64,000 bases of DNA, taken from NCBI GenBank assembly GCA_947631765.1, contig CANRMP010000004.1, positions 104,725 to 168,724 on the forward strand. Direction: 5' to 3'. The stretch comes from an uncultured Clostridia bacterium (GTDB taxonomy: Bacteria; Bacillota; Clostridia; Oscillospirales; CAG-272). Both the position numbers and the translations under genes were made by a program. The notes under the pieces were generated by a model. That model worked only from the letters and a program-made list of their open reading frames with translations, did not search any database and was not told the DNA's origin. Positions 26,361-34,999 of this stretch are shown one piece after another (the first letter of the stretch is position 1; every line of letters begins with the position of its first letter).

Positions 26361-26389
26361 ATTATATCACTAAAACTCTGTTTTGTCAA
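26361..26389 (-). promoter_or_regulatory. promoter of the trpB2 T-box transcript
   Basis: TTGACA (26389-26384) and TATAAT (26366-26361) on the minus strand are both perfect sigma-A boxes, with a 17-base spacer. Transcription would begin about at 26354, just before the T-box. Confidence 0.88.
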
Positions 26390-26404
26390 TACTTTTTTTA
26401 AAAA

Positions 26405-27940
26405 CTACCAATATTTGCGGTCAAGAGAGCGAAGTTGAATAGCCTCAGCCACGTGAGGTGCCTTTATGACCTCAGACGAGTCAAGGTCGGCAATAGTCCT
26501 TGCGACTCTTAAAATCCTGTCGTGACCTCTGGCGGAAAGCCCCATATTGTCAAATGCGGATTTGAGCAGAACCTTTGCCCTGTCGTCAAGCGTGCAGTAC
26601 TTTCGCACCTGAGGCGCGTTCATCTCTCCGTTGCTGTGGATCGAAAGCGAGTCGCCCTCAAAGCGCTCCATAGCAAAGGCGCGCGCCTTGTTGACTCTTT
26701 CCCTGATTGCCGCCGAGCTCTCGGAGGTCGCTTTAGAGGATATTTCATCGTATGAAAGCGAGCTCACCTCAATTTGAATATCTATTCGGTCGAGCAGAGG
26801 TCCGCTGATTTTCGACATGTACTTTTTTATATCCGCGCTTTTGCAGGTGCACGGCTTTGTAGGATGCCCGTAATAGCCGCACTTGCAGGGATTCATCGCG
26901 CAGACAAGCATAAACGAGCATGGGAAGGTGAAGCGTCCCATGGCTCTGGTTATGGTGATTTCCCTGTCCTCAAGAGGCTGTCTTAAAATTTCGGTCACCG
27001 ATTTTGAAAACTCGGGAAGCTCGTCCAAAAAGAGCACGCCGTTGTGCGCAAGCGAGACCTCTCCGGGGACGGGTATCGAGCCTCCGCCGGCAAGCGACAC
27101 CGAGGACATTGTGTGGTGAGGCGCTCTGAACGGACGGACGCTTACAAGAGAGGTATCCGCCGGCAGAGTGCCCGATATTGAGTGAATTTTTGTGGTTTCA
27201 ACCGATTCGGCAAAGGACATCTCGGGGAGAATTGAGGGAAGGCGCTTTGCAAGCATACTTTTTCCCGTCCCGGGAGGTCCAATCATTAATACATTGTGCA
27301 GTCCCGCCGCGGCAATTTCAAGAGCGCGCTTTGCCTTCTCCTGACCTCTGACGTCGGCAAAGTCAAGCCCCGCGTTTTTTGGGATTTTTCCAAGATACGC
27401 CGCTCTGTCAAAGGCAGTACGTTCGAGCACCTTATTTCCGTTAAGGTGTGAGACAACCTCGCGCGCATCCGAGACGGCATAGACTGTAAGCTCCTCGACA
27501 ACAGACGCCTCGGCGGCGTTCTCCTTGGGGACGAACACCTCTTTGACTCCCGCCTTGGCAAGTGCCAAGCACATTGATAAAACGCCGTTTACCCGTCTTA
27601 TCTCGCCCGAAAGGGACATTTCTCCGATAAAACTCTTGCCCGAGACGTCGCACTTTATTGTTCCCGAGGCGTTAAGGATTCCGACAAGAATTGCAAGGTC
27701 ATACCCCGAGCCGGTTTTCTTTATGTCGGCGGGAGCGAGATTTATAAGTATGTATCCGAAAGGATAGACAAATCCGCTGTTGTCTATAGCCGCGGCAATT
27801 CGCTCCTTGGCTTCTTTAACCGCATTGTCCGGAAGCCCGACTATTTCAAAATTGCTGAGCTTGTCCGTAACGCTGCATTCAACCACAACAGGGTATCCCT
27901 CAACGCCGAGCACCGCCGCCGAATATGGCTTTGACAGCAT
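26405..27940 (-). CDS. YifB/ComM family Mg-chelatase-like AAA+ ATPase
   Basis: The 511-residue protein starts [24 protein letters not shown], typical of YifB, then a Lon-protease-like S5 fold domain (about 1-170), then the AAA+ core with Walker [16 protein letters not shown], Walker [10 protein letters not shown] and ATP-site motifs of the Mg-chelatase type. A Cys cluster follows ([12 protein letters not shown]...PCTC). ComM is a branch-migration helicase in transformation of Gram-negatives; in Clostridia the role is less clear. I chose the ATG at 27940, eight bases after GGAGG, over a GTG three codons upstream. It follows pfkA by 41 bases and is probably in its transcript. Confidence 0.91.
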   Translation of the reverse strand: MLSKPYSAAVLGVEGYPVVVECSVTDKLSNFEIVGLPDNAVKEAKERIAAAIDNSGFVYPFGYILINLAPADIKKTGSGYDLAILVGILNASGTIKCDVSGKSFIGEMSLSGEIRRVNGVLSMCLALAKAGVKEVFVPKENAAEASVVEELTVYAVSDAREVVSHLNGNKVLERTAFDRAAYLGKIPKNAGLDFADVRGQEKAKRALEIAAAGLHNVLMIGPPGTGKSMLAKRLPSILPEMSFAESVETTKIHSISGTLPADTSLVSVRPFRAPHHTMSSVSLAGGGSIPVPGEVSLAHNGVLFLDELPEFSKSVTEILRQPLEDREITITRAMGRFTFPCSFMLVCAMNPCKCGYYGHPTKPCTCKSADIKKYMSKISGPLLDRIDIQIEVSSLSYDEISSKATSESSAAIRERVNKARAFAMERFEGDSLSIHSNGEMNAPQVRKYCTLDDRAKVLLKSAFDNMGLSARGHDRILRVARTIADLDSSEVIKAPHVAEAIQLRSLDRKYW

Positions 27941-27981
27941 CCTTAACACCTCCTCCCTTTTTCAAAGTCGACAAAAAGACG

Positions 27982-29115
27982 TTAGTCCATGAACGCCAAG
28001 GTGTTTGCCACTTTGTAAAGATCCTTCATATCCTGATATTTCTTTTCGCAGTACTCTTCCATCTGCTTTATTGTCGCCTCGTCAAACCCCTCAAGATTCT
28101 TTTCCCTGTTATATTTAGGGCTGGGGCACTTTTTAAAGGCGTACTCGTTTTTGAACATGGTGTCAAGCGCCAGAGCGTACTTTATTTCGGAGGTAGTAAT
28201 TCTTCCGTTTCTCTGGCAGACGACAAGATTGCTCTTTCCTTCAAGAAGCAGCTTTACTGCCTCTGCTCCCATTCTTGAGCCTATAAGCCTGTCTGTGAGT
28301 GTGGGGCTTCCCCCTCTCACCACATGGGCAAGGCGGGCAAATCTCGTTTCTATAAGACAGCCCTGCTCCTCGGATCTTGCCTCAACCTTCTTGGCAAGCT
28401 CTTCCCCGTAGTTTCCCGAGCCGTAGCCGTCAAGCCCTTCGCTCATCACAATTATAAAGCTTCTTGCCCTGTTGCTCTTGCGCTCGTCGATCATCTTTTG
28501 AATTATGGCGTCCTCGTCATATTCAAATTCTTTAAGCAAAATGGCGGTCGCTCCCACGGCGATACCCGCGTTAAGCGCTATGTAGCCCGCGTTTCTTCCC
28601 ATGACCTCAACGATGTCGCATCTTGCGTGGGACTCGCAGGTGTCGCGCAGTCTGTCGCACATGTCGACAACAGTGTTCATTGCGGTGTCATAGCCTATTG
28701 TGTAATCGGTGGCTGTGATGTCATTGTCAATTGTGCCCGGGATGCCGATGGTGGGAATGCCCGCCTTTGCAAGGTCGGTGGCGCCTCTGAAGGTGCCGTC
28801 TCCTCCCACAGCGATTATACCGTCAATTCCAAGCTCGCGGCATTTATTATAAGCCTCCCTCACTCCCTCGGGGGAATTGTATCTCAGGCACCGAGCGGTG
28901 TAAAGTATTGTTCCGCCTCTTGAAAAGGAGTTTGCCACATCCTGAGGCTCAAGCAGCTTCATATCGTCTTCGAGCAGACCTCTGTACCCTTCGTAAATTC
29001 CCATTACCTCAACTCCGTTTTGAGACGCGCAGTTGACAATGGCTCTGACAACAGCATTCATGCCGGGAGCGTCGCCGCCCGACGTTAATACACCTATCTT
29101 TTTAAATTCAGGCAT
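27982..29115 (-). CDS. pfkA: 6-phosphofructokinase
   Basis: Phosphorylates fructose 6-phosphate in glycolysis. The 377-residue protein has GVLTSGGDAPGMNAVVRAIV at the start, VGGDGTFRGATDL and PGTIDNDITATDYTIGYDTAMN. The Gly after GGD (GGDGT rather than GGDD) and Gly in PGTIDND (not Lys) indicate ATP rather than pyrophosphate as phosphoryl donor. It is about 55 residues longer than the B. subtilis enzyme, mostly at the C-terminus (KCPSPKYNREKNLEGFDEATIKQMEEYCEKKYQDM), an extension of unknown function. It has its own strong promoter and leads into yifB. Confidence 0.95.
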   Translation of the reverse strand: MPEFKKIGVLTSGGDAPGMNAVVRAIVNCASQNGVEVMGIYEGYRGLLEDDMKLLEPQDVANSFSRGGTILYTARCLRYNSPEGVREAYNKCRELGIDGIIAVGGDGTFRGATDLAKAGIPTIGIPGTIDNDITATDYTIGYDTAMNTVVDMCDRLRDTCESHARCDIVEVMGRNAGYIALNAGIAVGATAILLKEFEYDEDAIIQKMIDERKSNRARSFIIVMSEGLDGYGSGNYGEELAKKVEARSEEQGCLIETRFARLAHVVRGGSPTLTDRLIGSRMGAEAVKLLLEGKSNLVVCQRNGRITTSEIKYALALDTMFKNEYAFKKCPSPKYNREKNLEGFDEATIKQMEEYCEKKYQDMKDLYKVANTLAFMD

Positions 29116-29198
29116 AATATATTTCCTCTCTTTGCTAAGCGTTTGACTTTAAGTAGCAGGGGCAGGCGCCGCGCGCCGCTCCATATTTATTCTGTTAT

Positions 29199-29227
29199 AT
29201 TATAATATATAGTTCTGCCTTTTTCAA
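29199..29227 (-). promoter_or_regulatory. promoter of pfkA-yifB
   Basis: TTGAAA (29227-29222) and TATAAT (29204-29199) on the minus strand have a 17-base spacer. The leader of about 80 bases contains a GC-rich stretch at 29158-29182. Confidence 0.85.
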
Positions 29228-29293
29228 TAGTTTTTGATAAAAATTTGACAAAATGTTTTAAGTACCCCCGAAATTAACACTCATAAAATTTGC

Positions 29294-29386
29294 GCGCGGG
29301 TATTATGCGCTTTCTGTATAAAAAGCCCGCGCCGACACTCGGCGGATTTTAAAGGACAAGGCTGTCGAAATAAATCGACAGCCTTG
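29294..29386 (-). terminator. terminator region of the sugar ABC operon
   Basis: A perfect 12-bp stem (CAAGGCTGTCGA with TCGACAGCCTTG, 29357-29386) lies 26 bases after the last permease gene and is followed on the minus strand by TCCTTTAAAATC. A second, weaker hairpin (GCGCGGG with CCCGCGC, 29294-29332) follows, with AAATTTTAT beyond it. Both precede the pfkA promoter, so they insulate pfkA. Nothing else is seen in 29116-29411. Confidence 0.7.
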
Positions 29387-29411
29387 AATAAATTGTAATT
29401 TCGGTTTGAAA

Positions 29412-30446
29412 TTAACCGGTAATACCCGAACGTTCAATACCCTGAACAAGGAACTTCTGACAGAACAGGTAAACGACAAGCAGCGGAGCAATTATAAGCA
29501 GACCGCAGGTGTTTCGAATTGCCGCAGAGAACAGGTTACCGCCCGGATAGTTGGTATCAAGCGTTCTCGGAATCGAAACAATCTTGGACAGAAGCACCTG
29601 ACTCTTGCCCGGGAAGAACATTGAAGTTGACGTGTAGAAGTTGTCAGTCCACTGCCATGAGAACGCGAAGAGGAAGATTGTTACCATCATCGGAACGGAA
29701 AGCGGAAGAATTATCTGCATAAAGGTTCTGAATGTTCCCGAACCGTCGATGTAAGCCGATTCCTCAAGCTCGTCGGGCACATTCTTGAAGAACTGGCGCA
29801 TCATGAAGATGTAAAGTCCGTTCTTGAATGCAAGTCCGAAGATTGAAAGCATAATCAGTGGGATGAACGTGTTGATGAGGTTGATTCCGTCTTTGTCTCC
29901 GAACAGACTGAGAATACCGAAATCGAAGTATCCGATATCGAAATATCTGAACTTCATGAACATCGAATATCTTATAGTCTGGTGAGGGACTATCATTGTA
30001 AGCACAACGCAGAGGAACAACAGTTTGCTTCCTTTGAAGTGGTATTTAGCAAAGCCGTATCCTATAACGCAGCATATAAAGGTCTGAATGACGCCGCATA
30101 TGAGCGAGAGGATCAGCGTGTTAAAGAGCGCTTGGAAGTAATGGTTCTCGATAATTATCTGCTTATACGTGTTGAGCGTCGGGGATTTCGGTATAAGCAT
30201 GACCGTGACGTCGACGAAGTCGGTAGGGCTCATGAAGGATGAGGCGATCTTCGTGAAGAACGGATAGAGAATGACATAAGAGATACCTATGAGAAGAACC
30301 AATCTGAATATCTTGAATATCGTCATTCCCAAGAAGTTCAGTGAGAGGTATTTCAGCTTGAATTTTTTCCACGCCGAAGTACGTTCAAACTCAACTCGAA
30401 TCTTTTTCTTGGTTTCTTTTGTTACCTTTATGGGATTGTCTGTCAT
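29412..30446 (-). CDS. carbohydrate ABC permease, MalG-like (second pair)
   Basis: The 344-residue inner-membrane subunit has about six membrane helices. The coupling EAA-loop is DELEESAYIDGSGTFRTFMQIILP, with the Gly of the loop intact. A long N-terminal cytoplasmic tail (about 1-45, Lys-rich) precedes the first helix. The ATG at 30446 follows AAGGAGG by seven bases and is preferred to a start 33 codons upstream, which would lie inside the preceding permease gene. It pairs with the permease encoded 11 bases upstream. It is the last gene of the operon. Confidence 0.9.
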   Translation of the reverse strand: MTDNPIKVTKETKKKIRVEFERTSAWKKFKLKYLSLNFLGMTIFKIFRLVLLIGISYVILYPFFTKIASSFMSPTDFVDVTVMLIPKSPTLNTYKQIIIENHYFQALFNTLILSLICGVIQTFICCVIGYGFAKYHFKGSKLLFLCVVLTMIVPHQTIRYSMFMKFRYFDIGYFDFGILSLFGDKDGINLINTFIPLIMLSIFGLAFKNGLYIFMMRQFFKNVPDELEESAYIDGSGTFRTFMQIILPLSVPMMVTIFLFAFSWQWTDNFYTSTSMFFPGKSQVLLSKIVSIPRTLDTNYPGGNLFSAAIRNTCGLLIIAPLLVVYLFCQKFLVQGIERSGITG

Positions 30447-30457
30447 ATGTAACCTCC

Positions 30458-31432
30458 TTAATCTCTTCTCTGATAGAAGATGTAGGCCGATAGTATGGCG
30501 GAAACAATCGCAACTATGGCAACCACTATCACAAAGTATATCCATGCCATCGCACTACTTACCACCATGGAGGTAGTGTTGTAATAGTTGGATATGAAGT
30601 TCATGACCGAGTTATCGGCGGATGTAAACGAGTCAATAACCGTGTAAATGGTGTTGACAAGTATCATCGGGCTGATCATCGGGAAGGTTATCTTCCAGAA
30701 GGTTTCCCATGAGGTTGCGCCGTCGATTGAGCAGGACTCATATATTGCGGGGTCTATCGATTGAAGACCTGCAAGGAATATAAGCATCTGAACGCCCGAA
30801 CGGTTGATAATGTTATACACGTCGTTGACAAGGTCGGTTATCGTCTGCACCAGCCCGGAACCGACGCTCATGTTGCTGAAGAGCATCGATATATCCGCCG
30901 AGGAAATAATCTGGCTTGCCGAGCTTTCAATGTTTTCTCCCGTTTCAATGCCCGAGGTTCCCGACATGTATTGGTTTACCGTGTTGCCCGCGTCGATTTC
31001 GGCAATAAGTCCGGTTGCAAGAATGACCGGTATGAAGAATATTGCACGGAACGCCGCGCGCCCTACCATTTTCTGATTGAGAAGAACCGCAATAAACAGC
31101 GAGAAAATGACTATAGCGGGGATATCAATAACAAGCTGTCGCAGTCCTCCGGTCAGAGTCTGAACGAAGTTGGCGTCCTCAAATAGCGCCGTTTTGTAGT
31201 TGTCAAGCCCGATAAATGTGAGCTGAAGTCCCTGCTGTCTCACCGTTCTTACCGAGTTAAAGGTAAGCCAGATTGAGTCAAGCACTATGGGAAGATAGAT
31301 AATAGCAAATCCGATTACAAAAGGTAAGACGAACAGCCATCCTGAACGGGCTTTTTTACGATCCAGAGAAACTACCTTGCGTTTTTTCTGTTTTGGAGCT
31401 GCGGTTTTAAGCGCTGCTTTTGTGTTATTCAT
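30458..31432 (-). CDS. carbohydrate ABC permease, MalF-like (second pair)
   Basis: The 324-residue subunit has a basic Lys/Arg-rich head (1-30), then membrane helices starting SGWLFVLPFVIGFAIIYLPIV. The EAA motif is PAIYESCSIDGATSWETFWKITFP. A long external loop near 130-165 (GNTVNQYMSGTSGIETGENIESSASQ...) separates helices. It would form a heterodimeric channel with the next gene. The gene lies 15 bases after the DUF5696 gene. The cytoplasmic ATPase is not in this locus; a shared MsmK-type ATPase elsewhere is likely. Confidence 0.9.
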   Translation of the reverse strand: MNNTKAALKTAAPKQKKRKVVSLDRKKARSGWLFVLPFVIGFAIIYLPIVLDSIWLTFNSVRTVRQQGLQLTFIGLDNYKTALFEDANFVQTLTGGLRQLVIDIPAIVIFSLFIAVLLNQKMVGRAAFRAIFFIPVILATGLIAEIDAGNTVNQYMSGTSGIETGENIESSASQIISSADISMLFSNMSVGSGLVQTITDLVNDVYNIINRSGVQMLIFLAGLQSIDPAIYESCSIDGATSWETFWKITFPMISPMILVNTIYTVIDSFTSADNSVMNFISNYYNTTSMVVSSAMAWIYFVIVVAIVAIVSAILSAYIFYQRRD

Positions 31433-31447
31433 TTTTCAAGCCCCCTT

Positions 31448-34400
31448 TCATGCTTTTGTAATTTTAGCAAAGCTCGTGCCTTCCACAGTGTACTCTGTGC
31501 CGTCTATCTCAACGGTTATTGCAAACGAGTTGTAGTTGAGTATGAAGGATATGCCGTTTTCATATGTTTCGTAAACTATCGTGTAGTCGTCAATGACGGT
31601 ATCGATTTCGCTTTGATAGTACTCATCGAATTCGATAAATTCAAACTCGCCGTTCTCCTCGATGTAAGCCTCCTCGTCAAAGACCTCTCCGGCTTCCTCG
31701 GCAAGTCTCTTTGCGCGCGCCTTGGCGTTGTCGTACTTAAGCTGTGCCGCCGCAAGCTCCTTGTCGTAGTTCTCATGAGCGGCAGCAAGCGCCGCTTCGA
31801 GATATGCGCTCTCGGATTCGGTAAGCACGCGGTTGCCCGTGATGAACTTGTGGTCGATAATTCTTGCGGTCTGAACGTCTTTAAGCGCCTCGTTGAGCAC
31901 CTTATAAACCTCTATAAGGTCTTCAAGCCAGATGCCGAAGTCTACAGAATAGTACTCATAGAAGAACTCTTTAAGCTCCTGAGTGTTCTGATATGAAAGT
32001 GTGAAATACGGAGCCGCACCGTTCTCGATGATTTTCAGTATCTCGTATGAGGTGTCGCCCTTCATGTTGGTAGGCGTACCCGCGATGCTGATAGAACCGT
32101 GAAGAACGATTCCGAGGAAGGGTATCGATGCCGAAGCTCTCAGATACCGGCTGCTGTCGAGCGACAGATTGAGTATGTGACGTACATATTGCCATGAATA
32201 TGAGTTTCCGCCGTCAACCATAAGCACGTCGCCGTACTGCTTGTAAAGCTTTTCAAGAAGCTCTACCGAGTATTCCTTGTCGTCCTCTCTGTTGTAAGGC
32301 TCATCCTTGTCAAAGTCGGAGTTAAGGTCGTCTCCAAGGCTTCCCACCGAAAGTCCGCTGACGCTGTAATCGCCAAAAGACTTGGTAAACAGGTCGAACA
32401 CCTTGCTAAAGTATGCGGGTGAAACGCAAAGCGCACCGATACGCTGGAAGGACTGGAAGGTAGCGTCGTACTCTCTCTTTGAAGCATATCTGTCGTCAAT
32501 TGTCTTGACAACCCATTTGTACTTAAATCCGTCAAAGGCTCTTGTGCCGTGAGCGTTCACAAAGTCGTAGTTCGGGAAAACTCCGTAACCCCTATTCTTG
32601 GCGTCCGCAACGAGGTCCTCATAGCCGTCGTCACCGCCGAGCACCTTTTCAAAGTCGACCTTTGTGGGATAGTACTCATAGTCCATACCGCCGTTACCGA
32701 AGCCGTTAAGGCGGAAGTTTACGTTTGTGATGTTATAGTCGGGGTTTTCCGCAAGAGTCGAATACATCGTCTTGACGTCCTCGAAGGTTGTAAGAGGTGT
32801 GTCGACCCAAATCGGAATTGTAAGGAATGTCGAGCGTGTCTCGATAGATCCGAAGGATTCGATGTAAAGCGGGATGTCAGCCTTTGCGTCGTCTATCAGA
32901 GAGAGAACGCCGTTTGCTTCAAGATAATCCCTGTAAGCCCTTGCCATTCCCATGTAAGAGCCTTCATATTTGCTTCCCTCGAAATTCGACATCATGAAGT
33001 ATCTGACCGTGTATCTTCCGGTGAACTTTCTTTCCGAGGTGACGTCCCATGTGTCGTTCTGTCCTACTGATATTGCCTCTTGGAGGTTGTATGTGTCGGT
33101 GGGGATAGGACGAAGGGTTGCGTACATCGAGCAGTAGCTGTGTGAAATTCCGCCGTAAGAATAGGTGATTCTTGCAAGAGATTCGCCGCCGTCAACCACT
33201 GCAAGGAAGCCTTGGTCGACAACGTGTACAAACTCTTGGTAAATATCGCCGGTCTTTTGGATTCTGTTTCCTTCCTCGTCGATGAGGTAGTAAAGCTCTT
33301 CCGCCTCGTCAAATTCAACCATCTGGTCGGGATTTGATATCAGGCAGTAGCCGACAACAGTTTCGTTGCCTTCCTCATCGGTTTCGGTTATCGGAGTTAC
33401 ATAAGCCTCGGTGACAGAATCGTAAATCGGTATAAGGTCGCCGTTTTCGTCAACGGCGTACTCAATTGTACCGTCTTCATTTCGAATAATCTTCTTATCC
33501 TCGTCAAGAGCCGGCTGGAAGAGAGGCGCATTCGCTTCTATAAGGTCGCCTTGGGTTATATACTCGGTGCCGTCGATAATGCCGTAAACCGGAGCGTAAA
33601 TAACCTCGCTCTTTCCGTTGTAGAAGAGGTTGTGATATGCAAAGTCGGGACCGTATACCTCAGCCGCAACGCTGTATGCGTTACCTCCGACCTTGATATC
33701 CTCATTGGTGATTATTGTGCCGCTGCCGTCCGGGAAGAAGGCGTAACCGTCATATCTTGCCGAGGTGCAGCCGAGATACTGGTTGACTATGATGTTGTCA
33801 AGCTGATATGTATCCTCATCGTATGACAGGCTGTTGAGCGGAACCTCGCATCTAAAGCCCGACTCGTCAAGATACCATTCAAGCGCTAATGTGAATACAG
33901 CCGCAGCCGCGTCGTCGCCCTTGTACTTTGTAAGCTCGATATCATAGTCAAGCTCTTCATAGTTGAATGCGGGGCAGTACTGCTTAACGTAGCTTTCAAG
34001 CTGGTTGGATTCACGTTCGGAGGTTGCCGCAACCGGGTCTACGACGTAGATCGCCATATTGTAGCCCGCCTCGTAGGTTCTTTCCTCTTCCTGATACTGC
34101 TTGTTGAGAATAGTATACGATTTAGCTTCCGTGTAGAAGGAATCCTTGGTACAGGGGTAGCTCTCATTCATGGTTTTAACAATGGATTCTATCTCATTGT
34201 TGGGGTCCTGAAGCGTATAGCTTGCAAAGAACTGTCTGTACTCGTACTGGGTTGCCTGCTCTGCCATAGGCTGGAGTATCATCGTCTCGAAACGCTGAGC
34301 CTCCATCCAGTAAGGCATCAGCTTTCTTGCCGACTGCTTACCTACTATGTACTCGACTCGGATACCGTTTTTGATGTTTTTAACCGATATCTGACCTCTC

Positions 34401-34984
34401 TGAGCCGAATATTCGTAGCTGTACATCGTTTTTGTCGTATTCTGATTGGTGATATCCTTGAAGGTCACGACAACCTGCGAGAGAAGCTCGGATTTGACGT
34501 TGTCACTGTCGACAAGCGCGACGTCAAAGGGATTGGAGAGAATTATCTGTCCTGTGACGGTGTTCTTGACCGCAACCTCGCCGGTAGCCGGCTGAACGTA
34601 CATCTCATAGTCGCCTCTCTTAAGCTTAAGGGTCATTGTCTCAAGCTTTTCCTCGCGGCTCTTGTACTCTGTGGTAAGGTATGCGGCAATAGCTTCCTCA
34701 ATGGTTAAGATAATACCGCTCTCTTCTTCCTCGTCGTCCCCGTCCTCTGTGGGAGCGCCGGTCGCGGGTGCGTCCTCACTTTCGGGGGCGTCCTCGGACG
34801 GGAGTGCCTCGGCGTTATCTCCGTCACCGGCCTCCTCCCCGTCCTCGTTGTCAATGACAACCTCGACCGACTCACCGTCATCCTCTACCTCATCGGCAAA
34901 GGTGGGAACAAGAGCCGACATCATACCAACTATCATGAAAAGTACGAGCAGTAGTGATAAATATCTTGTATTTCTCGATACCAT
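31448..34984 (-). CDS. large secreted DUF5696-type protein of a sugar ABC locus
   Basis: The 1178-residue product has a classical signal peptide (about 1-30, ending PTFADEV) without a lipobox, then an acidic Glu/Asp/Ala/Gly-rich linker (about 32-90). A large folded region follows, with a stretch like a glycoside-hydrolase barrel (about 720-1000: IPLYIESFGSIETRSTFLTIPIW, NVNFRLNGFGNGGMDYEYYP, GYGVFPNYDF, VDGGNSYSWQYVRH). I recognise the layout of DUF5696 proteins, which accompany sugar ABC transporters in Clostridia and Paenibacillus. A coiled-coil stretch (about 1080-1120, LAAAHENYDKELAAAQLKYDNAKARAKRLAEE) interrupts the C-terminal part. Enzyme activity is unproven; glycan binding or cleavage outside the cell is my inference. 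Confidence 0.74.
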   Translation of the reverse strand: MVSRNTRYLSLLLVLFMIVGMMSALVPTFADEVEDDGESVEVVIDNEDGEEAGDGDNAEALPSEDAPESEDAPATGAPTEDGDDEEEESGIILTIEEAIAAYLTTEYKSREEKLETMTLKLKRGDYEMYVQPATGEVAVKNTVTGQIILSNPFDVALVDSDNVKSELLSQVVVTFKDITNQNTTKTMYSYEYSAQRGQISVKNIKNGIRVEYIVGKQSARKLMPYWMEAQRFETMILQPMAEQATQYEYRQFFASYTLQDPNNEIESIVKTMNESYPCTKDSFYTEAKSYTILNKQYQEEERTYEAGYNMAIYVVDPVAATSERESNQLESYVKQYCPAFNYEELDYDIELTKYKGDDAAAAVFTLALEWYLDESGFRCEVPLNSLSYDEDTYQLDNIIVNQYLGCTSARYDGYAFFPDGSGTIITNEDIKVGGNAYSVAAEVYGPDFAYHNLFYNGKSEVIYAPVYGIIDGTEYITQGDLIEANAPLFQPALDEDKKIIRNEDGTIEYAVDENGDLIPIYDSVTEAYVTPITETDEEGNETVVGYCLISNPDQMVEFDEAEELYYLIDEEGNRIQKTGDIYQEFVHVVDQGFLAVVDGGESLARITYSYGGISHSYCSMYATLRPIPTDTYNLQEAISVGQNDTWDVTSERKFTGRYTVRYFMMSNFEGSKYEGSYMGMARAYRDYLEANGVLSLIDDAKADIPLYIESFGSIETRSTFLTIPIWVDTPLTTFEDVKTMYSTLAENPDYNITNVNFRLNGFGNGGMDYEYYPTKVDFEKVLGGDDGYEDLVADAKNRGYGVFPNYDFVNAHGTRAFDGFKYKWVVKTIDDRYASKREYDATFQSFQRIGALCVSPAYFSKVFDLFTKSFGDYSVSGLSVGSLGDDLNSDFDKDEPYNREDDKEYSVELLEKLYKQYGDVLMVDGGNSYSWQYVRHILNLSLDSSRYLRASASIPFLGIVLHGSISIAGTPTNMKGDTSYEILKIIENGAAPYFTLSYQNTQELKEFFYEYYSVDFGIWLEDLIEVYKVLNEALKDVQTARIIDHKFITGNRVLTESESAYLEAALAAAHENYDKELAAAQLKYDNAKARAKRLAEEAGEVFDEEAYIEENGEFEFIEFDEYYQSEIDTVIDDYTIVYETYENGISFILNYNSFAITVEIDGTEYTVEGTSFAKITKA

Positions 34985-34999
34985 TTTTCCACTCTCCTT

